In this document: positions 24,646-33,780 of the stretch, one piece after another
Position numbering within the stretch: position 1 is the first letter of the stretch
How the letters are laid out: each line of letters begins with the position of its first letter
Assembly: GCF_003124125.1 (NCBI RefSeq)
Contig: NZ_QCXQ01000002.1
Coordinates: 583,070 to 647,069, forward strand
Direction of reading: 5' to 3'
Length of the DNA stretch: 64,000 bases
DNA from: Levilactobacillus bambusae
Lineage (GTDB): Bacteria; Bacillota; Bacilli; Lactobacillales; Lactobacillaceae
Program-made: the position numbers and the translations under genes
The notes under the pieces: generated by a model
Database searches by the model: none
The model's input: the letters and a program-made list of their open reading frames with translations, nothing else
Told to the model about the DNA's origin: nothing

Positions 24646-26520
24646 ATGGAAAATTTGGAACAAACTCACCTAACCAAAGTCGTGGCCTTTTTAAGTTCTG
24701 AACTCGACCGGTTAGACCAGTTAATCAATACCATTGAACAAGAGGGCCGTGAAACAAAGGCCAACTTAGCCCAGGATACCCGACTAAACTTCGATTCCTT
24801 CGCTGATAACGTTGATACCTTTGCCAACATCGAGAGCGGCAACCGGCAGATTGATGCGTTAAACGCTAAAGTTGACCGGGCCAGAAGTCAACAACGCAAA
24901 GCTAACCTGCTGCTTCCACAAGCCTACTTTGCCCGGATCGACCTTGACTTCGGCGATGCCGTTTCTGAACCCTTCTATTTGGGAAAGGTGGGCTACGCCA
25001 AACCCGATGAAGAAAATATCGTTTACGATTGGCGAACGCCCCTGGCTGACGTCTACTACGCCGGCAAGCAGGGCCCCACCTCTTACGTCGCCAACGGCCG
25101 AACAATTTCCGTTAATCTTACCCTGCGGCGCCAGTTTCAAATTCAAAATAATCACCTGCTAGGAGTCATGGATACGACGGCGGCGATCAACGATCCCGTC
25201 TTACTCGAAATTCTGGCCGCCCCGCACTCCGATTCCCTAAAAGACATTACCACCACCATTCAAGCGGAGCAAAACGCCGTCATCCGGAATCTAAGCGCCG
25301 ATGTCTTACTAGTCGATGGGGTCGCCGGAAGTGGCAAAACCTCCGTGTTACTGCAGCGAATTGCTTACTTACGCTACGTTCACCGCGAAGACTGGCAACC
25401 TGATGACTTTTTACTACTAACGCCCAACACCATCTTTGCACAGTACATCAAGGACGTTTTACCTGCATTAGGTGAACAAAATCCCAGCGCATTGACGTTT
25501 AATAATTATTTAGTAAAACTAAGCCATTATTTCGGGGTATCACTTTCAGAAACCGATTTAAGTTATAATCAATACTTATCAAAAATCAACGCGATTCTGG
25601 ACCAACCCGCCCCCAAAAGTCTGGATCGATTCATCCCCGGAATTTCCCAAACGGATGACGCCGAACCCATCATCGCAAGACTGCAGCTGCTTTGGCGCCG
25701 CCAAGTTGCCGGGGACGATATCCCGGATGACTTCAGCTCCTGGTTGCCATGGGATCCTATTTTTCGTTGCCTTGGTTTAGCTGCACCCTCCCCACTTCAA
25801 TTGCTCTACACCGTGCTTTTGATCACCCAGTTTCGTCAAGACAACATCAAAGCCCTCTTCGTTGACGAAGTCCAAGACTATTCCGAGGATCAGATGTTAC
25901 TCATGATGACGGTTTTTAAAGCCAGTCACCTAACCCTCGTGGGCGACCACAACCAAACGCTGGACGGTCACAGTTTTGATCCCCAATCCTTACAGCACCA
26001 ATTTGCGGTCCACAACCGGAAAGTAACCGCCGTTTCCTTATTAACGAGTTACCGGTCAACCGGCGCCATTACCCGTTACTTCGGCCAGTTCAGCGGGCTG
26101 CCAAACGGCTCATTCATTCGCCCGATCCAGCCCGAGGGAAATGCGCCCCTAATCCTAGACCACTATTCAGTCTCCGACCTTGCCAGTCTAATTCGCCAGC
26201 AAGCAACTGAAACTACCGGAACGTTCGCTATTCTCGTATCTGACGCTTCATCCGCCCAAGCGCTTTACGACCTGCTAGGCGATCGATTATCTCTATCCAT
26301 AGCGGTTATTTCTGCGCAAGACCGTGATCGGCCGGAAACCAACGTCCAAATTATTCCCCTAGCAATCGCTAAAGGCCTAGAATTCGATCGCGTCATCATC
26401 GTCAACTTCCAGGATCGTTACTTCTCTGACGCTGAGTTTGGCCCCCACCGCAAGTACGTGGCCGCATCACGCGCCACCCAGACCCTAACCATTATTAATA
26501 AGTTAACCACCGATGAATGA
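24646..26520 (+). CDS. HelD-like UvrD-family ATPase (RNA polymerase recycling)
   Basis: A 624-residue superfamily 1 helicase-like ATPase. A coiled-coil N-terminal region (about 1-80) precedes the ATPase core with VDGVAGSGKTSVLLQRIAYL as Walker A, FVDEVQDYSEDQ as motif II, LVGDHNQTL as motif III, and the C-terminal AKGLEFDRVIIVNF and YVAASRATQ motifs. This is the HelD plan, whose members pry stalled RNA polymerase from DNA. It is shorter than typical HelD of about 750 residues. The start at 24646 follows AGAGGTGAT. Confidence 0.82.
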   Translation: MENLEQTHLTKVVAFLSSELDRLDQLINTIEQEGRETKANLAQDTRLNFDSFADNVDTFANIESGNRQIDALNAKVDRARSQQRKANLLLPQAYFARIDLDFGDAVSEPFYLGKVGYAKPDEENIVYDWRTPLADVYYAGKQGPTSYVANGRTISVNLTLRRQFQIQNNHLLGVMDTTAAINDPVLLEILAAPHSDSLKDITTTIQAEQNAVIRNLSADVLLVDGVAGSGKTSVLLQRIAYLRYVHREDWQPDDFLLLTPNTIFAQYIKDVLPALGEQNPSALTFNNYLVKLSHYFGVSLSETDLSYNQYLSKINAILDQPAPKSLDRFIPGISQTDDAEPIIARLQLLWRRQVAGDDIPDDFSSWLPWDPIFRCLGLAAPSPLQLLYTVLLITQFRQDNIKALFVDEVQDYSEDQMLLMMTVFKASHLTLVGDHNQTLDGHSFDPQSLQHQFAVHNRKVTAVSLLTSYRSTGAITRYFGQFSGLPNGSFIRPIQPEGNAPLILDHYSVSDLASLIRQQATETTGTFAILVSDASSAQALYDLLGDRLSLSIAVISAQDRDRPETNVQIIPLAIAKGLEFDRVIIVNFQDRYFSDAEFGPHRKYVAASRATQTLTIINKLTTDE

Positions 26521-26556
26521 GTTTATTGAGGCTGAGATATAAGAAATTAGACCATG

Positions 26557-26620
26557 CCAAATAGGGGGGTGGCCAGATTCGATTGTTGTTTAATCGGATT
26601 CGGTCATCCCCCCTATTTGG
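26557..26620. repeat. Nested hairpin element, copy B
   Basis: Arms CCAAATAGGGGGG and CCCCCCTATTTGG are extended inward by TGGCC/GGTCA and a TTCGATT...AATCGGA core. It follows the HelD-like gene by 36 bases and abuts a tandem repeat. The flanks AGACCATG and TTGTGGTT match those of copy D. Confidence 0.75.
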
Positions 26621-26630
26621 TTGTGGTTTT

Positions 26631-26995
26631 CTTTAGTTGGGTTACACTTCTCAGATCTCTGCGGTTAACCAAGTCATCGAATAATGCCCAAGACCAGCAT
26701 TTTTCGATAACTCAGTTACTCCTCAAGATCTACCCGAGAAGTTCCACACCCTTTAGTTGGGTTACACTTCTCAGATCTCTGCGGTTAACCAAGTCATCGA
26801 ATAATGCCCAAGACCAGCATTTTTCGATAACTCAGTTACTCCTCAAGATCTACCCGAGAAGTTCCATACCCTTTAGTTGGGTTACACTTCTCAGACCTCT
26901 GTGCGGTTAACCAAGTTATCGAATAATGCCTAAGACCAGCACTTTTCATCTCTTACGTTATTCCTCGAGATCTACCGAGTGCTTTCACACCCTTT
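26631..26995. repeat. Tandem repeat, three units of about 120 bases
   Basis: Unit 1 (26631-26750) and unit 2 (26751-26870) differ by a single base near the end; unit 3 (26871 to about 26995) is diverged with small indels. Each unit holds an inner dyad (ATCGAATAATGC with GCATTTTTCGAT) and begins with CTTTAGTTGGGTTACAC. The last 40 bases of unit 3 recur, inverted, at 55785-55825. The open frame across the block is only a by-product of the repeat. Confidence 0.88.
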
Positions 26996-26998
26996 TTC

Positions 26999-27259
26999 CT
27001 ATCGCCACCGTTTTAATCGTTTCAGCATTGGGCCGTACGTGAGCTTAATCATGAACTTTTTTATACCATTCATCTTAGGGTCTTTATTAATTCCAGCTAG
27101 CCCTTCCCGTTTCATTTCGGCCAAGGTGATTTGAGGTTGAGTAAACGCACCCCGTTGATAACAGAGGTGACAATACTCGCTTGACAAACTCCCATCCGCA
27201 TTCGTTCCCCGGTTAGTCGCCGTCAGCGGCATGCCGCAGCTTTGACAAAACTTTTCCAT
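26999..27259 (-). CDS. Zinc-ribbon protein
   Basis: An 86-residue protein with an N-terminal zinc ribbon: CQSCGMPL then, after about 18 residues, CHLCYQRGAF, a four-Cys site like PF12674 proteins. The remainder is basic (IKKFMIKLTYGPMLKRLKRWR). The start at 27259 (MEKFCQS) is chosen because GGAGG is upstream and the ribbon begins at once. It lies 50 bases after the DJ-1 gene, probably the same transcript. The function is unknown. Confidence 0.78.
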   Translation of the reverse strand: MEKFCQSCGMPLTATNRGTNADGSLSSEYCHLCYQRGAFTQPQITLAEMKREGLAGINKDPKMNGIKKFMIKLTYGPMLKRLKRWR

Positions 27260-27285
27260 AGTTCTAACGACCTCCTTAATAGTCA

Positions 27286-27301
27286 TGTTCCACATGAAAC
27301 A
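27286..27301. other. parS-like palindrome (one mismatch)
   Basis: TGTTCCACATGAAACA differs from the parS consensus TGTTnCACGTGAAACA at one central base. It lies between the DJ-1 and zinc-ribbon genes. Its reverse complement resembles the TGTTTCATGTGAAACA copies at 40074 and 41070. Confidence 0.4.
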
Positions 27302-27309
27302 AAATTTCA

Positions 27310-27897
27310 TTAGTAGCCCATACGTTTACCAATTTCAGCTGCATTTTCTTCGGAGGTTAACCGAGCTAATGCGCGTAACGCCACAGGGACCGCCGTGCTC
27401 GGGTTCCAACTGGTGATCAAGTTATCCGATTCTACAATGGGTTGCTGTAGCAGCTCAGCACCGAAGTTAGCAAGTTGCCGTTGACGAGCACTGATCATCC
27501 CACCATAGGTATATGTAGTCGCCTTTACCCCGTTCAAAATTCCCGCTTTACCTAAGGTCAGCGCACCAACACAGATCGTTGCAATCAGTTTATGGGCCTG
27601 GTTAAACTGCTGAATCACCTCTGAAAATTCTGGTGAAAATGCGTCCTGATAGAAATTCCCTTCCTCAAAGCCACCTGGAATCAGGAGGGCATCGTAGTCA
27701 GCGACATTAACCTCCGCTAAAATGTGATCTACGGTAATCTTATAGTTCCACGTAGCCTTAATTTCAGGCCGCAATCCCACAATGTCTAGCCCAGATGAAC
27801 CATCGCCTTCAATTCGGTTCCAACCAAACACATCGGTAAAGGCACTGGCCTCCAAGGCTTCAAAGCCTTCTGCCAGCAAAAGCATACTCCTCGTCAT
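27310..27897 (-). CDS. DJ-1/PfpI family protein
   Basis: A 195-residue DJ-1/PfpI (PF01965) protein. MLLLAEGFEALEASAFTDVF holds the conserved Glu, ALLIPGGFEEGNF the GG loop, and LIATICVGALTLGKAGIL the nucleophile-elbow Cys. These proteins act as glyoxalases, deglycases or chaperones against carbonyl stress. The start at 27897 lies six bases after AGGAGG; the longer frame runs through that site. Confidence 0.88.
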   Translation of the reverse strand: MTRSMLLLAEGFEALEASAFTDVFGWNRIEGDGSSGLDIVGLRPEIKATWNYKITVDHILAEVNVADYDALLIPGGFEEGNFYQDAFSPEFSEVIQQFNQAHKLIATICVGALTLGKAGILNGVKATTYTYGGMISARQRQLANFGAELLQQPIVESDNLITSWNPSTAVPVALRALARLTSEENAAEIGKRMGY

Positions 27898-28024
27898 ACC
27901 CAACCTCCTAATTGTTTCAACTAGTGTGCCAGAAATCCGAGAATGGGTCAACTCAAGTTTAATAACTCCGATTGATAATCCATATTAACTTACTGGGTCA
28001 TTTTTTATGGAGTAGATTATTTAC

Positions 28025-28085
28025 TTGCATTCTATTTTTTCATGAGTATACTACTTGTATATTAACTGATCGATCAATCAATTAA
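28025..28085 (+). promoter_or_regulatory. Promoter and TetR-type operator of the esterase operon
   Basis: TTGCAT (28025-28030) and TATACT (28047-28052) with a 16-base spacer form a good promoter. Right after the start point lies the dyad TTAACTGATCGATCAATC, with the perfect centre TGATCGATCA (28067-28076). The TetR-type gene at the operon's end is the likely ligand. Confidence 0.6.
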
Positions 28086-28117
28086 ACGCTTTTCAATTCA
28101 ATATGGAGGTCTTAACT

Positions 28118-29059
28118 ATGCCCAAATTAAAAGCTGCTCAGCTCAACACTGTGTCACCCGAAGCTGCTGCCATCCTCAAAACCTTTAAATTCATTGATAT
28201 TCCTAACTTTATTCCCATTACCAACCGCATGATTATCAAGATGCGGGATCAATTCTAGACTGGCGAAGATTCTGTGGAAGAGGCCTTAATTTCGAAGCAC
28301 CACCTCACCACCCAGCCAATTCAGTTTAACGGAGTTGATGGTCTACTCATTGAATCCCCAAACGTACAGAAAGATCGCGGCGCCCTCCTCAACGTACATG
28401 GAGGTGGGTTTACCATGGGAACGGCTCGTGAGCGAACGGCTCTATTAGCCGCTGCTGAAACAAACCTGCCTGTCTACTCCATTAACTATTCCCGCGCACC
28501 CGAAGCGGCCGTACCGGTTGCTTTAAACGAAGTTGTGGCGTTTTACCAAGGATTTCTGGATCAAGTTGGGGATCAACCAACCTTCATGATGGGAAGTTCA
28601 GCGGGATCAAACCTAGTGGTGGCCGCCCAACTTAAACTTCATGCCCTCGGCCTTCCCCTCCCTGCAGCAAATATTATCTTTTGCCCAGCATTAGACATCA
28701 GCGGCAATGGCGACAGTGCCGTCTTCAATAATCGCCGCGATGTCATGTCCGCCCACCTCGCGTTACGAATTGCACAACGTTACATTCAGGGGGCGGATCC
28801 AACCTCACCCGAAGTATCGCCATTGTATGGTGAACTGGGTCCATGGTTTCCACCAACCTTTATGAGTTCCGGTACCCGTGATATTATGCTAAGTAACGTA
28901 GTCAGATTTTCGGCTAAGCTTAAAGATGCTAATATCCCCTTTCAAGCAGTGATAAAAGAGGGGATGTGGCACGGGTTCAACTGGGAAGCAACCCTCCCAG
29001 AAGCCATCGATACCCGTCAACAAGCCTGGCAGTTTATCTTGCCCTACCAAAATTATTAA
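28118..29059 (+). pseudogene. Alpha/beta hydrolase (HSL-type esterase) broken by an in-frame stop
   Basis: The frame starts at ATG 28118 after GGAGG, reads 46 codons to TAG 28256-28258 (IIKMRDQF stop), and continues in the same frame to 29059. The downstream part has all parts of a hormone-sensitive-lipase-type esterase: NVHGGGFTMGT (oxyanion HGGG), MGSSAGSN (nucleophile Ser), TRDIML (Asp) and MWHGFNWE (His). A restart at GTG 28274 could make a 261-residue protein lacking the cap-forming N-terminus. A single CAG-to-TAG change would explain the lesion. Confidence 0.82.
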
Positions 29060-29074
29060 CTCGAGGTCATTGAT

Positions 29075-29641
29075 ATGCGCGGATTAGATAGCGAAAAAGA
29101 ACAGCGAATTTTAGACAGTACCAGTGACATCATCATGACTCAGGGGATAGCGGCGGTTTCCCTGAGTAAAATCGCCCAACAGGCTCATATCGCTTCCGGC
29201 ACGTTATATACGTACTTTAAAGATAAGGATGACATGTTAAGGTCCCTTTATTTGAACCGAAAAACAAAGTTAGCTCAGGCCATCACTCAATTTGACGTTC
29301 ATGGCGACCCAAAAACCGAGTTAGGTCACTTCATGGACCTCGTCTACCAATACGGCCAAACGCATTTTGATGACCTCATGCTCATCCGAGAATTTAATCA
29401 GGCCCCAATTCTTAACCAGTTGCAAATTTCCAAAACGGAGGCTTATTCCGGTTTTGAACGGTTGGCAATCTTCGTTGACCATGGCGTCACAACCGGCGCC
29501 TTTGTTGACATTAACGCTCAAATCCTTATGGCCTACGCATACACGCCGGTCGTCGAATATTTAATCGCCAGCAAAAATCAAACGATTGAAGCCCCCTTCA
29601 GTCAGATCAAGTGGTTATCAGAGCGAGCCGTTCTAAAATAG
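29075..29641 (+). CDS. TetR/AcrR family regulator
   Basis: A 188-residue TetR repressor with the DNA-binding segment AAVSLSKIAQQAHIASGTLYTYFKDKDDML (about residues 26-55). It follows the esterase frame by 15 bases, so it is the second gene of that operon and probably represses it through the dyad at 28062-28085. The ligand is unknown. Confidence 0.88.
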   Translation: MRGLDSEKEQRILDSTSDIIMTQGIAAVSLSKIAQQAHIASGTLYTYFKDKDDMLRSLYLNRKTKLAQAITQFDVHGDPKTELGHFMDLVYQYGQTHFDDLMLIREFNQAPILNQLQISKTEAYSGFERLAIFVDHGVTTGAFVDINAQILMAYAYTPVVEYLIASKNQTIEAPFSQIKWLSERAVLK

Positions 29642-29731
29642 GACTCACTCAACTTCTCCTTTCATCTGTTCCCCAGACCGGTATACTAAGACTACGGGAT
29701 TTATCAGACGAACCGAGGAGGAGAGTTTCAC

Positions 29732-31615
29732 ATGATGTGGATTGAGTTTTTAGAAATCACCCTATTTTTAATGTCAGCATGGATATTATTATTAATAACT
29801 ACCTTATTATTACCAAAGCGAATCATCACCAGCGGGATCAAACGCCGGTTTTCCCAAGCAACCTTGGTAGCCGTGATTTTAGGTTACCTCTTAATCTATT
29901 GGTGGTTGCCGTCACTAGCCCTTCCCAACGTCATCTTCACCATTACAACGATTGGCGTCATTGGCGCGGGAATTTTCTTACTGCTATTCGGGGCCGATAC
30001 CATTACCGATAGCTTAGCCAACGGTCGGTTTAGCCGGTTTTTCAACGAATCATCCACTCAAGGACGCCACGACGTTACCAATCACCAGACTAAGCGGGGC
30101 CGCTCCCTTAAATTAGGGTTATGGTGGATCGTAGCCTGTTTAGTCATTGGAATTGGAACGTGGTTAGGTGCGAGTGCCATGTCGCTAGACGTCCACCAAA
30201 TGGTTAACAGTATTCCAACCACCATTAAATCTAATTCTAAGTCGGCTCCGATGCCCGTTTTAAAGAGCAACGAAGACCTGCCGGTGGTTAACGCTCCCGC
30301 AACCGTTCGGGCAGACATGAACAACTCGCTCAACAGCTTTAAGAATTCCAACGTTTACGACCTCGACCATCTTCGAGTCCAAATGTACCACGGAAAAATG
30401 GTCTACGTTGCGCCAGTGGAATTTGACGGCGGTTTTTTCCGGTACCTGAACTACCGGAAAACTCCCGGGTACTTTATGGTGAGTGCCACGGATAAATCAG
30501 CCACCCCGAAGTTTGTTAATCGCCCGATGACTTACACACCGAGTGCCTACTTTAATTCTGATGCCATTCGGCGGATTTACGCTCAGTCGATCGGGTACTA
30601 TATGAGTAAATCGGCACCCCAATTAGAAATCGACGAGCACGGGACCCCCTACTACGTTAAAACCCTGACGCGCCGGTTTGACTGGAGCTTTAACACGAAC
30701 TTCAGCAAGTACAAAGTCGCCGTTTTAAACGCTGTAACCGGTCAGGTAAAGGTCTATAACCGAAAGGACGTCCCGAGTTTTGTGGACGTCAGCGTTGAAC
30801 CGAACTACGTTGCCAAGGAAGTTGAAGCGTTTGGTCACTACCGTAACGGATTTTGGAACGCCTCTATTATCGGTGGTCACCGACAGGTCATGAAATCAGC
30901 GGGCCACGGAACGGAAGGTACCAATGATTCCCTGACGCCATACGCATACAAGGGGCGCATTTACTACTTTACGGGTATGACCAGCTGGTCGGAAAAACAA
31001 ACGACGTTACTGGGGTACGTCTTCGTGGATGCCCATACCAACGAGTTTAAATACTTCCAAGAAAAGGGTAGTATTATGACGCCGGGACGGGCCATTTCCT
31101 ACGCAGAACAGGATATCAACCCGCAAAATTACAAGGGAACGATTCCCCTGCTGTACCGGGTAAACGGTCAGCCAACCTGGGTCATTTCAATGCTAGACGG
31201 CAAGAACTACTCCTTTATGAAGTACGTCTACCTACTAGCAAACGGCAGCAATCAGGCGGGAACCTTCGCGATCGGAACGAACGCCAAGGATACCTTAACC
31301 AGCCTGACCCAAAACATGCAGTCGGGCGCTGGTACCATCACCGACAGCAGCAAACGGGTGACTAAATCCACCCGTGGAACCATTTTCCGGTTTGCCGCCA
31401 CGAGCGACGGTCAATACTGGTTCATGCTGAAGGGCGACCCGCACGTCTACAACCTAAATCCTAAGGATACCGGCTTTGCGGCCAGTGCCCGCCTCGTCCA
31501 ATCCGGGGACCGGGTCAGTTTCAAGTACCAACAGCCCACAACTAAAACGGGGGTGGCTGCAGTGGATGCCGCTTCGTTTAAGGATGACGAATTAAACCAA
31601 AATCAATCACGGTAA
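29732..31615 (+). CDS. Large membrane protein of unknown function
   Basis: A 627-residue protein. It has three N-terminal helices (about residues 5-27, 44-62 and 66-90), a basic linker, a fourth helix (LGLWWIVACLVIGIGTWLGA, about 128-147), and then some 480 residues that should face outside. The outer part is rich in aromatic and basic residues (for example DGGFFRYLNYRKTPGYFMVS and YIGY-like strands) and looks like a beta-rich domain. I do not recognise the family. GAGGAGGAG precedes the start. It stands alone, with a strong terminator after it. Confidence 0.8.
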   Translation: MMWIEFLEITLFLMSAWILLLITTLLLPKRIITSGIKRRFSQATLVAVILGYLLIYWWLPSLALPNVIFTITTIGVIGAGIFLLLFGADTITDSLANGRFSRFFNESSTQGRHDVTNHQTKRGRSLKLGLWWIVACLVIGIGTWLGASAMSLDVHQMVNSIPTTIKSNSKSAPMPVLKSNEDLPVVNAPATVRADMNNSLNSFKNSNVYDLDHLRVQMYHGKMVYVAPVEFDGGFFRYLNYRKTPGYFMVSATDKSATPKFVNRPMTYTPSAYFNSDAIRRIYAQSIGYYMSKSAPQLEIDEHGTPYYVKTLTRRFDWSFNTNFSKYKVAVLNAVTGQVKVYNRKDVPSFVDVSVEPNYVAKEVEAFGHYRNGFWNASIIGGHRQVMKSAGHGTEGTNDSLTPYAYKGRIYYFTGMTSWSEKQTTLLGYVFVDAHTNEFKYFQEKGSIMTPGRAISYAEQDINPQNYKGTIPLLYRVNGQPTWVISMLDGKNYSFMKYVYLLANGSNQAGTFAIGTNAKDTLTSLTQNMQSGAGTITDSSKRVTKSTRGTIFRFAATSDGQYWFMLKGDPHVYNLNPKDTGFAASARLVQSGDRVSFKYQQPTTKTGVAAVDAASFKDDELNQNQSR

Positions 31616-31668
31616 AAACTGGGTTCCAATCTGAACGTGTCACGTTCGGGTTGGAACCCAGTTTTTTT
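31615..31668 (+). terminator. Terminator after the large membrane-protein gene
   Basis: AAAACTGGGTTCCAA pairs with TTGGAACCCAGTTTT, and GAACGTG/CACGTTC forms the tip. A seven-T run follows. Confidence 0.9.
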
Positions 31669-31700
31669 GATAGTAAAGGGGATGGGGTCAATCAATTCCC

Positions 31701-33656
31701 CTATTTGAATTTCACTGGATATTGGTACGGATAATGGGCCGCTTCCGGGACCTCATTCCACGGGACCGGATATCCGGCGCCGTGCGCACAGAATACGGAC
31801 CCCGTCTGGTTATCATAGTCCGTAATTGGATCATATTGCTGAGTTTCGACTACTTCGGCTTCATCATGACACGGTAAGTATCCCAAAAAGAAGCACTCGA
31901 GTTGGCCCTGACCGTGGGTATACGCATGAACCTCCTGGGCGTAAGTGCGCATTTCAGAAACGGGGGCGGACCCCGTTAAAGTTACTAACCCGTCTACTGC
32001 ACCCTCACCGGCTCCGGCGGGATCAAGGGTGCCGTGCATTCGCTGAACATCAGTCATTGCCCGACCGACCTGATCCAGACCAATTTCTAACCTAAACTGG
32101 TACCAGGGTTCCAGTAATTGGCAATAGCCCTGCTGTCTGAGCACCATTAGGCCCTGCCGCATGGCCCGCCAGGTTGCTTCCCGAAAGTCACCGCCAACGG
32201 TGTGGACGAGACTACCCCGACCCCCAATTAACGTGATTTTAACATCCGTAAGGGGCACCCCGATTAAGACTCCCCGGTGTTCCTTGGCACTTAAATTAGC
32301 CGAGACTTGATGCTGCCAATTTTTATCGAGGACTTCAAGTGAGCAATCCGTTGTAAACGTTAGCCCACTACCCCGGGGTGCCGGCTCCAGCAATAAATGA
32401 ACCTCCGCGTAGTGCCTTAAGGGCTCAAAGTGCCCGACCCCTTCAACGGGGGCCGTGATTGTTTCCCGGTAGAGAATGCCGCCTTCATCAAAGGCCACGG
32501 TTAATCCAAACCGGTCTAGTAATAGTTGTTGAAGCACTTCCAACTGGATTTCACCCATAATTTGGACCCGAATTTCTTGGAGCTGTTCGGACCAGCTAAC
32601 GTGGAGGAGCGGATCTTCATCCTCCAGCTGGCGCAAAGCAGCTAGGCAGACGTGCAGGTCATGATCCAACGGGTCTAACGCATACGTCAAGACCGGCTGC
32701 AAAACGGGCGTTCCAGCTGCCGGTTCACTGCCAAGCCCCATCCCCGCTTGGGTATCCGCCAGGCCCGTCACCGCGCAAACGGTTCCCGCTTCAACTTCGG
32801 AAACCACCTGATACCTTTCCCCGTTGTACAGCCGGATTTGGTTGGCTTTTTGATCGCCAATAAGCTGATCCTTCGTTCTCAAGGTTCCCCCGGTTACCCG
32901 AAGCCAAGTGAGTCGTTCTCCCTTTTCATCGTGGGTAATCTTAAATACCCGGGCGCCAAATTCAGGCTCGGGCTGCATTGGCGTTGCCCATCGCTCTAGA
33001 CCCGTCATCATTGAATCAACTCCAGTTAATTTAAGGGCTGATCCAAAATAACACGGAAAAATCTGCCGGTGCTTGATCATTTGCTGAACCGTTGAACCGG
33101 CCAGCTCACCGGTGGCTAAAAACTGGTCCAGAACGGCCTCATCCTGTAAAGCAATGGTTTCCTGTGCCGCCTCGGATAATTCCGGTTCAAATGCAACACA
33201 TCCCTGTGACAATCCCTGCTGCAGCTGGTCCAGAAGTTCTCCCTGGCTAAGATCCGGGGCATCCATTTTATTAACAAAAATGAACGTAGGAATCCCGTAC
33301 CGGTCTAGTAACCGCCATAGGGTTCGGGTATACCCTTGAATCCCATCGGTTGCCGAGATGACTAAAATTGCGACGTCCAGCACGCTTAACACCTGTTCCG
33401 TTTGACTGGCAAAGTCGGCATGCCCCGGTGTGTCTAATAACGTTAAATCTAAGTTTTGGTAAGTCAAAGTCGCTTCGTGCGAAAAAATGGTAATCCCGCG
33501 CTGCTTTTCGAGTTGGTCGGGATCTAGAAAGGCATCCCCTTTATCCACCCGGCCCAGTTTGCGCAGGGCCCCCGCCTGATAAAGCATGGCTTCAGACAGA
33601 GTCGTTTTACCCGCATCGACGTGCGCAATGATGCCAGCAACGAGGTGCTTCTTCAT
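31701..33656 (-). CDS. TetM/EF-G-like translational GTPase
   Basis: A 651-residue translational GTPase with the domain plan of ribosomal protection proteins. G1 is AHVDAGKTTL, G2 RGIT, G3 DTPGHADF and G4 NKMD. A TetM-like C-terminal end carries HGQGQLECFFLGYLPCHDEA. TetM-type proteins displace tetracycline from the ribosome. Chromosomal homologues of this kind are widespread in lactobacilli and need not confer resistance. It is the only gene of its unit and carries no mobile-element context. Confidence 0.83.
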   Translation of the reverse strand: MKKHLVAGIIAHVDAGKTTLSEAMLYQAGALRKLGRVDKGDAFLDPDQLEKQRGITIFSHEATLTYQNLDLTLLDTPGHADFASQTEQVLSVLDVAILVISATDGIQGYTRTLWRLLDRYGIPTFIFVNKMDAPDLSQGELLDQLQQGLSQGCVAFEPELSEAAQETIALQDEAVLDQFLATGELAGSTVQQMIKHRQIFPCYFGSALKLTGVDSMMTGLERWATPMQPEPEFGARVFKITHDEKGERLTWLRVTGGTLRTKDQLIGDQKANQIRLYNGERYQVVSEVEAGTVCAVTGLADTQAGMGLGSEPAAGTPVLQPVLTYALDPLDHDLHVCLAALRQLEDEDPLLHVSWSEQLQEIRVQIMGEIQLEVLQQLLLDRFGLTVAFDEGGILYRETITAPVEGVGHFEPLRHYAEVHLLLEPAPRGSGLTFTTDCSLEVLDKNWQHQVSANLSAKEHRGVLIGVPLTDVKITLIGGRGSLVHTVGGDFREATWRAMRQGLMVLRQQGYCQLLEPWYQFRLEIGLDQVGRAMTDVQRMHGTLDPAGAGEGAVDGLVTLTGSAPVSEMRTYAQEVHAYTHGQGQLECFFLGYLPCHDEAEVVETQQYDPITDYDNQTGSVFCAHGAGYPVPWNEVPEAAHYPYQYPVKFK

Positions 33657-33780
33657 GGTTCATCGTCCTCTCTAATCACTTTGACTCCAGTGTACCAAAC
33701 AAATTTCAACCGTACCGTTATTTTCGCAAACTGCCGTGCTAAAATGGGCCTAACTATTTTATCCGATTGGAAGATGACCC

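Noticed and set aside
26554-26910. Open frame of 118 residues with an internal peptide repeat
   Set aside because: It coincides with a hairpin element and a 120-base tandem repeat; the length is a multiple of three, so the frame stays open by arithmetic. No ribosome site or protein-like composition.
26631-26995. CRISPR array
   Set aside because: Units are 120 bases, adjoin without spacers, and no cas genes are near.
28256-28258. Programmed stop read-through or recoding
   Set aside because: The codon is TAG, not the TGA used for selenocysteine; no stimulatory structure is apparent, and simple mutation explains it.
31701-33656. Acquired tetracycline resistance gene
   Set aside because: No mobile-element context; family membership alone does not show resistance.
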